From NCBI RefSeq assembly GCF_034652275.1, contig NZ_JAXIWG010000001.1, positions 1,674,001 through 1,738,000 of the forward strand: a stretch of 64,000 nucleotides of DNA, read 5' to 3'. Made by a program: the position numbers and the translations under genes. A model generated the notes under the pieces. It saw nothing but the letters and a program-made list of their open reading frames with translations, searched no databases and had not been told where the DNA came from. Numbering within the stretch: position 1 is the first letter of the stretch; each line of letters starts with the position of its first letter. Positions 17,016-25,650 of the stretch are shown in pieces. This DNA comes from Yoonia sp034652275 (GTDB taxonomy: Bacteria > Pseudomonadota > Alphaproteobacteria > Rhodobacterales > Rhodobacteraceae).

Positions 17016-17905
17016 CCTTGTTTTTCGGCATGATCCTCGATGCGCTATTCGGAGAACCGAAATGGCTCTGGTCGCGCTACCCGCATCCGGCGGTCCTGAT
17101 GGGGCGGCTGATCGGCTGGTGTGACCAGCGTTTTAACGCAGGGCATGCGCGGCAGGCCAAAGGCATCGCCGTGCTGGCGGGGCTGGTTATCGGCGCAGGG
17201 CTTCTGGGCCTGATCCTTGATGCGCTGCCGGGCAAGATCATCGACATTCTGGTCATCGCCGTGCTGCTTGCGCAAAAATCGCTGGCCGATCATGTGCGCG
17301 CCGTCGCTGATGCGCTGCGGCTGTCGCTGGGCGATGGCAAACGCGCGGTGGCGATGATCGTGGGGCGTGACACGCGCGACATGGACCGGCCCGCCGTCGC
17401 ACGTTCTGCCATCGAAAGCGCCGCCGAGAACCTGTCCGACGGGGTGATCGCGCCCGCCTTCTGGTTCCTGATCGCGGGGCTGCCGGGGCTGTTGATCTAC
17501 AAAATCGTCAATACCGCCGACAGCATGATCGGCTACCGCACGCCGCGCCACGCCGATTTCGGCTGGGCTGCCGCACGGTTCGACGACCTGCTCAACCTGA
17601 TCCCCGCGCGCCTGACCGCCCTGATGATCTGGGCCGTGACCCGCCGCCCCGACCCGCGCGGCATTCTGGCTGACGCGCCCTTGCACCGCTCTCCCAACGC
17701 AGGCTGGCCCGAGGCGGCGATGGCCCACGGCCTTGACATCGCGCTCAGCGGGCCGCGCAGCTATGACGGGGAGTTGCGCGATTATCCTTTCGTGAATGCA
17801 GGCGGCGAACATGACCTGACCCCCGTCGACATCGACCGCGCGGTCAGTGTCCTGTGGAAAACATGGGCGCTGATGCTGGTTCTCGCACTTGTCACCGCCA
17901 TCTGA
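17012..17905 (+). CDS. cobD: adenosylcobinamide-phosphate synthase (TTG start)
   Basis: The 297-residue integral membrane enzyme (CobD/CbiB) attaches the aminopropanol arm to adenosylcobyric acid. DALFGEPKWLWSRYPHPAVLMGR is the diagnostic N-terminal signature (split here: DALFGEPKW, then HPAVLMGR). Other markers are VGRDTRDMDRPAVARSAIES and a C-terminal hydrophobic span. The start is TTG at 17012 in a TTGA overlap with the cobC stop; the ATG at 17030 would remove part of the first membrane segment. Confidence 0.93.
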   Translation: MTLFFGMILDALFGEPKWLWSRYPHPAVLMGRLIGWCDQRFNAGHARQAKGIAVLAGLVIGAGLLGLILDALPGKIIDILVIAVLLAQKSLADHVRAVADALRLSLGDGKRAVAMIVGRDTRDMDRPAVARSAIESAAENLSDGVIAPAFWFLIAGLPGLLIYKIVNTADSMIGYRTPRHADFGWAAARFDDLLNLIPARLTALMIWAVTRRPDPRGILADAPLHRSPNAGWPEAAMAHGLDIALSGPRSYDGELRDYPFVNAGGEHDLTPVDIDRAVSVLWKTWALMLVLALVTAI

Positions 17906-17992
17906 CCCGTTTCCGCCGATCTCTCACCCTGCATCTTGCACCATGCGCCTGCCCTGCTAGGGTCGGGCCGAACCAGAAACGGAGCCTGCCCC

Positions 17993-19162
17993 ATGCGCCT
18001 TGCCCTTGCCACCGCCCTGACCCTGCTGACGGGTGCCGCGACAGCCCAAACCTGCGGCGGCGATGTCGGCAGCTTCATCGCAGGCGTCAAGGCCGAGGCT
18101 GTGGCCACCGGCATCCCCCCCGCCACAGCGGACGCGTTTTTCGCAGGCGCGCAGATCGACCCCGCCGTGCTGCGCGCCGACCGCTCGCAAGGCGTTTTCC
18201 AGCAGGATTTCATCCAGTTCTCGCGCAACCTCATCAGCCAGAACCGCGTCGACAACGGCGCGCGCAACAGCCAGCGGTTCGATGCGACCTTCCGCGAAAT
18301 CGAAAGCCGCTTCGGCATCCCGCGCGGCGTGCTGCTGGCCTTCTGGGCGTTCGAGACAGATTACGGCGCAGTGCAGGGCAACTTCAACACCCGCAACGCC
18401 CTGCTGACACTGGCGCATGACTGCCGCCGGCCAGAGCTGTTCCGCCCGCAACTGATCGCCGCGATCGAGCTTTATCGGCGCGGCGGCATGGACCCCGCGA
18501 CCACCCAAGGGGCTTGGGCCGGTGAAATTGGCCAGTTGCAGAAACTCCCGCGCGAGATCGTCGAAAAAGGTCTGGACGGCGACGGCGACGGCGTTGTCGA
18601 CCTGAAAAACTCCGCCCCCGACGCGCTGATGACGGGCGCAAACGTGCTGTCCTCGCTCGGCTGGCGACCGAACGAGCCGTGGATGCATGAAATCGTTGTG
18701 CCCGCCAACCTCGACTGGTCGCAGACAGGCCTGACCAACAAACGCCCTGTCAGCGACTGGGCCGCGATGGGCGTGACCGCGCGCCAAGGCAGCCTTGGCC
18801 CGTCGAACCTGCCCGCAGCAGTCCTGCTGCCGATGGGACGCAACGGGCCGGCCTTCATGACCTACCCCAATTTCGACGTCTATTTCGAATGGAACCGCAG
18901 CTTTGTCTATGTGACGACCGCCGCCTATTTCGCAACCCGCCTCAGCGGCGCGCCGGTCTACAACGCGGGCAATCCATCACCTGCACTAACAGGCGACCAG
19001 ATGCGCCAATTGCAGGAACGGCTGACAGCGCGGGGCCATAACGTAGGCGGCATCGACGGCATCCTCGGTGCAATGACCCGCAACGCAGTGCAGGCCGAAC
19101 AATCCCGCCTCGGCCTTCCGGCAGATGCATGGCCAACGCTCGATCTGCTCAATCGCCTCTGA
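17993..19162 (+). CDS. lytic murein transglycosylase (MltB-like) with peptidoglycan-binding domain
   Basis: The 389-residue protein starts MRLALATALTLLTGAATAQ, a signal peptide cleaved near residue 20; GGAG precedes the ATG. The SLT_2 catalytic domain spans about 25-320, with the catalytic Glu in FWAFETDYGAVQGNFNT near residue 122. The C-terminal PG_binding_1 domain (about 325-389) has the motif GGIDGILGAMTRNAV. It cleaves glycan strands in the periplasm, forming 1,6-anhydromuramyl ends. It converges on smc, with a family A repeat between them. Confidence 0.92.
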   Translation: MRLALATALTLLTGAATAQTCGGDVGSFIAGVKAEAVATGIPPATADAFFAGAQIDPAVLRADRSQGVFQQDFIQFSRNLISQNRVDNGARNSQRFDATFREIESRFGIPRGVLLAFWAFETDYGAVQGNFNTRNALLTLAHDCRRPELFRPQLIAAIELYRRGGMDPATTQGAWAGEIGQLQKLPREIVEKGLDGDGDGVVDLKNSAPDALMTGANVLSSLGWRPNEPWMHEIVVPANLDWSQTGLTNKRPVSDWAAMGVTARQGSLGPSNLPAAVLLPMGRNGPAFMTYPNFDVYFEWNRSFVYVTTAAYFATRLSGAPVYNAGNPSPALTGDQMRQLQERLTARGHNVGGIDGILGAMTRNAVQAEQSRLGLPADAWPTLDLLNRL

Positions 19163-19171
19163 TCATCGTTG

Positions 19172-19200
19172 GAGCCCAAATATCCCCGCCGGAGGCCTGA
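19172..19200. repeat. dispersed repeat family A, copy between convergent genes
   Basis: The core GAGCCCAAATATCCCCGCCG plus GAGGC is identical to the copy at 10771. It lies between the 3' ends of the lytic transglycosylase and smc. It lacks the extra GC-rich hairpin arm seen in other copies. Confidence 0.8.
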
Positions 19201-19206
19201 AAGTTC

Positions 19207-22200
19207 TTAGGCCACCATCGCCGCCGCCCGCTTGAGATCGACCGACACCAGCTGCGACACGCCCTGTTCGCCCATGGTCACGCCGAACAGCCGGTCCATC
19301 CGGCTCATCGTGACCGCATGGTGGGTGATAATCAGGAACCGCGTGTCGGTGCGGCGGCACATCTCGTCCAGAAGGTCGCAGAACCGCGTGACGTTGGCAT
19401 CATCCAGCGGCGCATCCACCTCGTCGAGCACACAGATCGGCGCGGGGTTGGCAAGGAACACCGCAAAGATCAGCGCCAGCGCCGTTAGCGTCTGTTCGCC
19501 CCCCGACAAGAGCGACAGCGTGCTCAGCTTCTTGCCTGGCGGCTGGCACATGATCTCCAGCCCCGCCTCAAGCGGGTCATCGGATTCAACCAGCACCAGC
19601 TTGGCCTCGCCGCCGCCGAAGAGATGTGTAAACAGCAGCCCGAAACTGTCGTTGACCTGCTCGAAAGCGGTCAGCAGGCGCTCACGGCCCTCTTTGTTCA
19701 GGCTGGCAATGCCGGTGCGCAGGGCCGCGATGGCGGCAAGAAGGTCCGCCTTTTCGCCCACCAGCGCGTCATGTTCGACCTGCACTTCCTTGGCGTCTTC
19801 TTCCGCGCGCAGGTTGACCGCCCCCAGCGCGTCGCGCTGACGCTTGAGCGCATTGACCTCGGCCTCGACTGTGGCGACAGGCGGCATGTCATCGACCGGC
19901 ACGCCCAAGGCGTCCAGCAATTGCGCGGGTGTTACCTCTTGCGCTTCCATGATCCGCTCGGCGGCATAGGCGATGGTTTCGCGCGCGGCGTCAGCGCGGG
20001 CCTCGGCACGGGCGCGGGCCTCGCGCGCTTCTGACGCCAGACGTTCGGCATCGCGCTCGGCATGGCCTGCATCGCGCAGCACCGTCTCGGCCTCGGCCAG
20101 CCTGTCAGCGGCGGCACGGCGGCGGGTTTCGGCGGTGGCAATGGCATCGGCCAGTTCCGCGCGCTTGGCGGCAATCTCCTCGGGCGCGGCAGAGGCTTCG
20201 GCCAGCTCCGCTTCGGACGCGGCCTTGCGCTCGGCCAGTTCCGCGCTGCGCTTGGTCGCGGTTTCCAGCCGGTGTTTCCAGCCGCTGATTTCCTTGGTGA
20301 TCTCCTGCGCGCGGCGCAGGCGGGCATCCCCCTCGCGGCGCAATTCCTCGGATGCGGACCGGCGCGACATCATCGTGATGCGCGCGGCCTCGACCGTCAT
20401 TTTGACATCCTCGACCGACGCCCGCGCCGCCGCCAGATCGCCCAGCGCCAGTGCCGCCTTTTCCGCCTCGGCCAGCGCCTTGCGCGCGCCCATCGCCTCT
20501 TCTTCGTGGCGACGAACGGCAAGCCCAAGGCTCTCCAGTCGCCCTTGCGACAGGTTCCGGTCCGCCTCGGCGCGGCTGGCGGCACGGTTGGCATCGGCCA
20601 CGGCGCGGTCGGCATCGCGGCGGGCCGCGCGGGCGGCCTGATCGACGGCGGTGCAATCCTGCAAGGCACGGGTCAGCGCGTCATGCGCCGCTGCCGCCTG
20701 CTGTGCCTTGGCCGCCGCGGCATCCAGATCGCGCTGCAATTCGGCCAGCCGGTTGAGTTGCTGCAACCGCAGCGCCGCCGCCGAAGGCGCATCCTCGGCC
20801 CCAGACCGGAACCCGTCCCAGCGCCACAGATCACCGGCCAAGGACACAAGCCGCTGCCCGGGCTGCAACGCCGCCTGCAAACGCGCCCCATTGGCAGCAT
20901 CGACCAAGCCGATCTGCGCGATCCGACGCGCAAGCACCGCAGGCACAGTCACGAAATCCGCCAACGGCGCCACACCGGCGGGCAAGGCCTGCGCCTGCGC
21001 ATAATCGGGCAGGCTTGCCCAGCCGGTCGGCGCATCCGCCCCCACTGCAGGCGCGCGCAGATCATCGGCCAAGGCCGCGCCCAGCGCCTTTTCATAGCCC
21101 TTTTGCACCGACAGAAGGTCCAGCACCTGCCCGCCCTCGGCACGGTCGCGGTCCACAAGGCGCGACAGCGCAGTCACCTCGGCACGCAGGGCATTGGCAC
21201 CGCCTTCAGCCTCGGACCGCAGGGCACGCGCCTCGCTTTCCTGTGTCTGGGTCGCGGCACGGGCGGCTTCGGCGGCGGCCAGCGCCTGTTCTGCGGCATC
21301 GGCGGATGCCAGCGCCGCAGCCTCGGCCAGACCGGCAGCAGCGAAATCCGCCTCGGCCTTGGCCAAGGCGGTCGCGGCCTCCTGCGAGGCCGCCTTTGAT
21401 TTGACAGCCTCGGCCTCGTTCTTGGCCAAGGTCGCGCGGTGGTCATCGATCAGGCGCTGCGCCGACTGGTGGCGCGCGGCAAGACGGGCCACATCCTCGG
21501 TCAGTTGCGCGGACGCGGCTTCGGCCTCCTGCAAGACGCCTGCCGCTTCGCGCGCGGCCCCCTGCGCGGCCTCGAGCCGCGCCTCATGACCCTCGCCCGC
21601 CTTCGCGATCTCGCGCGCTTCCCATTCCAGCCGTGCGATGGTTTCACCGGCATCCTTGTTCAGCCCCGCCTCGCGGTCGATGTCGCGGGTCAGCTGGTCG
21701 ATACGGGCGCGCAGCGTCGCGATCATGTCGCGCGCGCGGGCTTCCTGATCCTGCAAGGCATCGCGCTGGACCTGCAGGCGTTGCAGGACGGCGGCGGCAA
21801 TCGCCTCTTCCTCGCGCAGGGACGGCAAGGCATCCTCGGCCCCCTGCCGCGCCTTCGTCGCCTCGCGCGCGGCACGTTCGGCCTGTGCCGCCGCGGTCGT
21901 GCGGTCGCGCAGCAGGTTCGTGGCCTCCAACAAGGCATCATCCGCCTCTTTCCAGCGGCGGAACAGCAGCATGCCTTCGGCGCGGCGCAAACTCTCGCCG
22001 ATCTCGCGATAACGCGCCGCCTGCCGTGCCTGCCGCGCCAGTTGCGCAAGCTGTGCCGCCAACTGGTCCACCACGTCATCGACACGGGTCAGGTTCGTTT
22101 CCGCGCCTTTCAGCTTCAACTCGGCCTCATGCCGGCGCTGGTAGAGGCCGGAAATGCCTGCCGCTTCCTCCAATATCCGGCGGCGCGACTTGGGCTTGGC

Positions 22201-22662
22201 GTTGATGAGTTCCGAAATCATCCCCTGCCGCACCAGCGCTGGCGAATGCGCACCGGTGGAGGCATCGGCAAACAGCATCTGCACATCGCGCGCGCGCACA
22301 TCCTTGGCGCCGACCTTATAGGCGGACCCCGCATCGCGGGTGATCCGGCGCACGATCTCCAGCTGGTCGGCGTCGTTGAAGGCGGCCGGTGCCAGCCGTT
22401 CGGCATTGTCGATGATCAGCGATACTTCGGCGAAATTGCGCGCGGGCCGCGTGGCGGCACCGGCAAAGATCACATCCTCCATCCCGCCACCGCGCATGGC
22501 CGAGGCACGGTGTTCCCCCATCACCCAGCGCAAGGCTTCCAGCAGATTGGATTTGCCACAGCCGTTCGGCCCGACGACACCGGTCAGCCCGTCCGCGATG
22601 ATCAGATCGGTCGGATCAACGAAACTTTTAAAGCCGTTCAATCGCAGTTTGCTGAAACGCAC
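19207..22662 (-). CDS. smc: chromosome segregation protein SMC (GTG start)
   Basis: The 1151-residue condensin subunit has an N-terminal ABC half with the P-loop GPNGCGKSN (31-39). Two long coiled coils rich in Ala, Glu and Arg flank a hinge at about 505-625. The C-terminal half contains the signature LSGGEQTLTALALIFA and Walker B CVLDEVDAPLDDAN. It compacts and helps segregate chromosomes with ScpA and ScpB. The start codon is GTG at 22660-22662, giving the family N-terminus MRFSKLRLNGFKSF, with AAGGGC upstream. Confidence 0.97.
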   Translation of the reverse strand: MRFSKLRLNGFKSFVDPTDLIIADGLTGVVGPNGCGKSNLLEALRWVMGEHRASAMRGGGMEDVIFAGAATRPARNFAEVSLIIDNAERLAPAAFNDADQLEIVRRITRDAGSAYKVGAKDVRARDVQMLFADASTGAHSPALVRQGMISELINAKPKSRRRILEEAAGISGLYQRRHEAELKLKGAETNLTRVDDVVDQLAAQLAQLARQARQAARYREIGESLRRAEGMLLFRRWKEADDALLEATNLLRDRTTAAAQAERAAREATKARQGAEDALPSLREEEAIAAAVLQRLQVQRDALQDQEARARDMIATLRARIDQLTRDIDREAGLNKDAGETIARLEWEAREIAKAGEGHEARLEAAQGAAREAAGVLQEAEAASAQLTEDVARLAARHQSAQRLIDDHRATLAKNEAEAVKSKAASQEAATALAKAEADFAAAGLAEAAALASADAAEQALAAAEAARAATQTQESEARALRSEAEGGANALRAEVTALSRLVDRDRAEGGQVLDLLSVQKGYEKALGAALADDLRAPAVGADAPTGWASLPDYAQAQALPAGVAPLADFVTVPAVLARRIAQIGLVDAANGARLQAALQPGQRLVSLAGDLWRWDGFRSGAEDAPSAAALRLQQLNRLAELQRDLDAAAAKAQQAAAAHDALTRALQDCTAVDQAARAARRDADRAVADANRAASRAEADRNLSQGRLESLGLAVRRHEEEAMGARKALAEAEKAALALGDLAAARASVEDVKMTVEAARITMMSRRSASEELRREGDARLRRAQEITKEISGWKHRLETATKRSAELAERKAASEAELAEASAAPEEIAAKRAELADAIATAETRRRAAADRLAEAETVLRDAGHAERDAERLASEAREARARAEARADAARETIAYAAERIMEAQEVTPAQLLDALGVPVDDMPPVATVEAEVNALKRQRDALGAVNLRAEEDAKEVQVEHDALVGEKADLLAAIAALRTGIASLNKEGRERLLTAFEQVNDSFGLLFTHLFGGGEAKLVLVESDDPLEAGLEIMCQPPGKKLSTLSLLSGGEQTLTALALIFAVFLANPAPICVLDEVDAPLDDANVTRFCDLLDEMCRRTDTRFLIITHHAVTMSRMDRLFGVTMGEQGVSQLVSVDLKRAAAMVA

Positions 22663-22895
22663 GGTCCGCTGCCCTTGATTCTATGCCTGCCAGAAAGCCT
22701 GCGGCCAGAGCCCCGATGAGTCAACGAAACCGAACTACATAAGGCCGTTTTCAGCCGCTTATCCACAAGATATTGCGAAAACCCCCTCTTCCGAGCCGAA
22801 ATACCCCCGCCGGAGGCCGCGCCAAAGGCGCGATGCGACCTGTCAACCCGCGTTTACAGCTTGACCATATGCTGCTGTTGAAGGCACAACAGACC
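22663..22895. other. smc upstream region with a consensus DnaA box and a family A repeat
   Basis: No gene is seen. TTATCCACA at 22759-22767 matches the consensus DnaA box exactly, and a family A repeat follows at 22787. One box alone is not evidence of an origin; it could be chance or could tie smc expression to DnaA. Confidence 0.45.
22787..22832. repeat. dispersed repeat family A with hairpin arm
   Basis: The core GAGCCGAAATACCCCCGCCG plus GAGGC is followed by the self-complementary arm CGCGCCAAAGGCGCG. It lies between smc and the cobalamin riboswitch. Confidence 0.8.
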
Positions 22896-23089
22896 TGCAT
22901 GGTTCCCCGTACGGCGCGCAGCGTCAGGGGATCAAATGGGAATGTGGACGGGCCGATCCTGTAGGGGAGACCTAAAGCCACAGCCGCCCCCGCGACTGTA
23001 TGCGGAGAGTGCCTTGTTACAACGCCACTGGGTCCGCCCGGGAAGGCAACAAGGCGCCCCGACCCGCAAGCCAGGAGACCAGCCATGCA
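22896..23089 (+). promoter_or_regulatory. cobalamin (adenosylcobalamin) riboswitch
   Basis: The conserved boxes occur in order: GGGAATGTGG early, the core GCCGCCCCCGCGACTGTA at 22984-23000, GCCACTG at 23034-23040, CCGGGAAGGC-like sequence after it, and the closing GCCAGGAGACC at 23070-23080. P1 pairing is visible between TGCATGG (22896-22902) and CCATGCA (23083-23089). It lies 120 nt upstream of hupE, so high B12 should lower expression of the cobalt-uptake and CobW genes. Whether control is by termination or by ribosome access cannot be told. Confidence 0.95.
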
Positions 23090-23208
23090 CCGGGGCGAAC
23101 GCCTCGGCCAACAACAACGGACGGGGTGTTCCGTGGGGGTTCTGCATTGGCCTGATGGCCCGTGCTTCCCATGAAATCCCCCCTTTAAGACGATCCAAAG
23201 GGGACAAC

Positions 23209-23850
23209 ATGAAAAAACTTCTGACCATCGCGGGCCTCAGCCTTGCTGCTTCGCCCGCCCTTGCGCATCACCCGCTGGGTGGCCTGCCGATGGAAACCTT
23301 CACCCAAGGCCTGCTGTCCGGCGTGGGCCATCCGGTGCTGGGTTTCGACCATCTGTTCTTTGTGGCGGCCATGGGCATCGCTGCGACCTTCACTGCCAAC
23401 CGTCTGCTGACGCCAGCCGCCTATATCGGCGCGATGCTGGCGGGCTGCGGTCTGATGTATGCGGGTATCGCGATGCCGCTGGCTGAAACCGTGATCGTGC
23501 TGTCGCTTTTGGTCATCGGCGGGATCGTCCTGTCAGGCAAAGGCCTGACGACAACGACCGCGCTGCTGGTTTTTGCGACCTTCGGCCTGTTCCACGGTTC
23601 TGCCTTCGGCGGGTCGATCGCGGGACAAGAAGGCGGCGTCGGCGGCGGTGTGCTGGTCGGCTACCTGATCGGGCTTGGCGCGATCCAATATCTGATCGCC
23701 ATCGGTGCAGGCTGGGTCACGCGCAAGCTGGGCGCCACGGACGCCACCGCCATCACCGCCCGTCTGGGTGGCGCGATGGTCGCAGGTGTCGGCGTGTTTC
23801 TGGCGCTCGAGATCATCGAAGGCCCGATCGTCACCGCGCTCGCAGGCTGA
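23209..23850 (+). CDS. HupE/UreJ family cobalt (nickel) transporter
   Basis: The 213-residue protein begins with a signal peptide (MKKLLTIAGLSLAASPALA) followed by HHPLGGLP, a His-rich segment typical of HupE metal permeases. FDHLFFVAAMG and FHGSAFGG are family motifs in the first and later membrane helices; five or six spans are visible. The cobalamin riboswitch directly upstream argues that it imports cobalt. AAAGGGGACAAC precedes the ATG, and cobW follows 75 nt downstream. Confidence 0.92.
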   Translation: MKKLLTIAGLSLAASPALAHHPLGGLPMETFTQGLLSGVGHPVLGFDHLFFVAAMGIAATFTANRLLTPAAYIGAMLAGCGLMYAGIAMPLAETVIVLSLLVIGGIVLSGKGLTTTTALLVFATFGLFHGSAFGGSIAGQEGGVGGGVLVGYLIGLGAIQYLIAIGAGWVTRKLGATDATAITARLGGAMVAGVGVFLALEIIEGPIVTALAG

Positions 23851-23925
23851 TTCCGTTCACCTGTCAATCACCGGACGGCCCCACAAGGGCCGTCCCCATT
23901 CCTGTTTTCGCCCCAAGGACATCCC

Positions 23926-24993
23926 ATGCCCGCCAAAATTCCCGCCACTATCGTCACCGGCTTTCTTGGCTCCGGCAAGACCACGCTGATCCGGCACATG
24001 CTGCAAAATGCCCAAGGCAAGCGTATCGCGCTGATCATCAACGAATTCGGTGATCTGGGCGTGGATGGTGATATCCTCAAAGGCTGCGGCGAAGAGGTCT
24101 GCGCCAAGGACGATATCGTGGAACTGTCCAACGGCTGCATCTGCTGCACCGTCGCCGACGACTTCATCCCCACGATGGAGGCGCTTCTGGCGCGCAATCC
24201 CGCCCCCGACCATATCGTCATCGAAACATCCGGCCTTGCCTTGCCGCAACCTTTGGTGCGCGCGTTCAACTGGCCCGGCATTTCCACGCGCGTCACTGTG
24301 GACGGCGTTGTCACCGTCGTCGATGGCCGCGCCGTGCAGGACGGCCAATTCGCCCATAACATCGCCGCCGTCGATGCGCAGCGCGCCGCGGATGACAACC
24401 TCGACCACGAAACGCCGCTGTCGGAACTCTTTGAGGACCAGATCGCCTGCGCCGACATGATCGTGGTGAACAAGACCGACCTGCTGACCGCAGAGGAGGC
24501 CGACAGCCTTGCCGCGCAACTGCGCACAGACAGCCGCGACGGTGTGCAGGTGGTGAAAACCAGCATGGGCGCGCTGCCTGTCGATGTGCTGCTGGGACAA
24601 GGGATCGGCGCGGAAACCGATCTCGAATCCCGCCACGAAATCCACCATCACCACCACCACGATGATGACGAGGATGATCACGACGACGATCACCACCACG
24701 ACCACGGCCACGACGAGTTCGAAAGCTTCATCGTCATCCGTGACGAGGTGACCGATGCCACGGCCTTCGCCACACAGGTCAGCGCCACGATCAAGGCCAA
24801 CAACATCCTGCGCCTGAAAGGTTTTGTCGCTGTCGCAGGCAAGCCCATGAGGATGACGTTGCAGGCCGTCGGCCCCCGCGTCGATACCTATTACGACCAG
24901 CCCTTCGGGGATGCCCCGCGCCAGACACGGCTTGTCGTGATCGGCGAGGCGGGGCTGGACCAATCCGCGATCACGGCAGCGCTACAAGCATGA
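23926..24993 (+). CDS. cobW: CobW family GTP-dependent metallochaperone
   Basis: The 355-residue G3E GTPase has the P-loop GFLGSGKTT (12-20), the metal-binding CICC motif (71-74), ETSGLALP (100-107) and NKTD (182-185). A His/Asp-rich loop at about 240-262 should bind metal, and the CobW_C domain follows. CobW is thought to deliver cobalt to the chelatase. It lies between hupE and a GNAT gene, with ATGA coupling to the latter, in the riboswitch-controlled unit. Confidence 0.95.
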   Translation: MPAKIPATIVTGFLGSGKTTLIRHMLQNAQGKRIALIINEFGDLGVDGDILKGCGEEVCAKDDIVELSNGCICCTVADDFIPTMEALLARNPAPDHIVIETSGLALPQPLVRAFNWPGISTRVTVDGVVTVVDGRAVQDGQFAHNIAAVDAQRAADDNLDHETPLSELFEDQIACADMIVVNKTDLLTAEEADSLAAQLRTDSRDGVQVVKTSMGALPVDVLLGQGIGAETDLESRHEIHHHHHHDDDEDDHDDDHHHDHGHDEFESFIVIRDEVTDATAFATQVSATIKANNILRLKGFVAVAGKPMRMTLQAVGPRVDTYYDQPFGDAPRQTRLVVIGEAGLDQSAITAALQA

Positions 24994-25439
24994 TCGTCGT
25001 CGCGCGGACAGATCCGCATGATCCGCAGGCTACAGCCCTGCTGCAGCAAAGCCATGCGCTGATGCAAGCGCTGTTCCCGCCAGAGGAGAATTTCTATCTC
25101 TCCATCAATGATCTGGTGGCGGAGGACATCCATTTCTACACCGCCCGCATCGGTGACAAAATCCTCGGCACCGGCGCGCTGCGCGTCTGCGACGGCTATG
25201 GCGAGATCAAGTCGATGTTCGTGGACGAGGCTGCCCGCGGCAAGGGTATCGCCGACGCGATCCTGCGCCAGATCGAGGATCAGGCCCGCGATCTGGACCT
25301 ACCGTGGCTGAAACTGGAAACCGGCAATATCCTGCAGGCGGCGCAGACCCTTTACGCAAGGCATGGGTTCACGCCTTGCGGACCGTTCGGCGACTATCCG
25401 GCCATCGCCAGTTCGGTTTTCATGGAAAAGCGGCTGTGA
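24990..25439 (+). CDS. GNAT family N-acetyltransferase
   Basis: The 149-residue protein is one GNAT domain. Motif A is visible as IKSMFVDEAARGKGIADAIL (acetyl-CoA pyrophosphate loop), with LKLETGNILQAAQTLYARHGF as motif B. Its ATG overlaps the cobW stop (ATGA). It may therefore be made with the cobalt genes, though no cobalamin role for such an enzyme is established. The substrate is unknown. Confidence 0.88.
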   Translation: MIVVARTDPHDPQATALLQQSHALMQALFPPEENFYLSINDLVAEDIHFYTARIGDKILGTGALRVCDGYGEIKSMFVDEAARGKGIADAILRQIEDQARDLDLPWLKLETGNILQAAQTLYARHGFTPCGPFGDYPAIASSVFMEKRL

Positions 25440-25441
25440 GT

Positions 25442-25603
25442 TCAGCCTTTCTTTTCTTCGGCGGCCTTTTTCATCCGGGCCAGCAACTCGGCCTTGTCGG
25501 GACGCGCGCCAAAGGGCTTTTTCTTCGATCCCGGCGCGTTGTGCTCTTCATGCTTGGGGCCTTTTTTAGCCATCTTCGGTGCTCCTGCAGCGTTGTAATC
25601 CAT
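25442..25603 (-). CDS. small basic protein between the GNAT gene and cobN
   Basis: A 53-residue frame starts MDYNAAGAPKMAKKGPKHEE and ends KKAAEEKKG. It is rich in Lys and Glu, with one amphipathic helix (KAELLARMKKAAEE). Both possible ATG starts (25603 and 25573) have good Shine-Dalgarno sequences (GAGGATC and GGAGCACC), which supports real translation. It lies antisense to the cobW-to-cobN direction. It is not recognised; similar short basic proteins occur in Rhodobacteraceae. Confidence 0.6.
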   Translation of the reverse strand: MDYNAAGAPKMAKKGPKHEEHNAPGSKKKPFGARPDKAELLARMKKAAEEKKG

Positions 25604-25650
25604 GGTGTGATCCTCGTGTTTGGCCGCCTCTTAGCACAAGGCAAAAGCTG

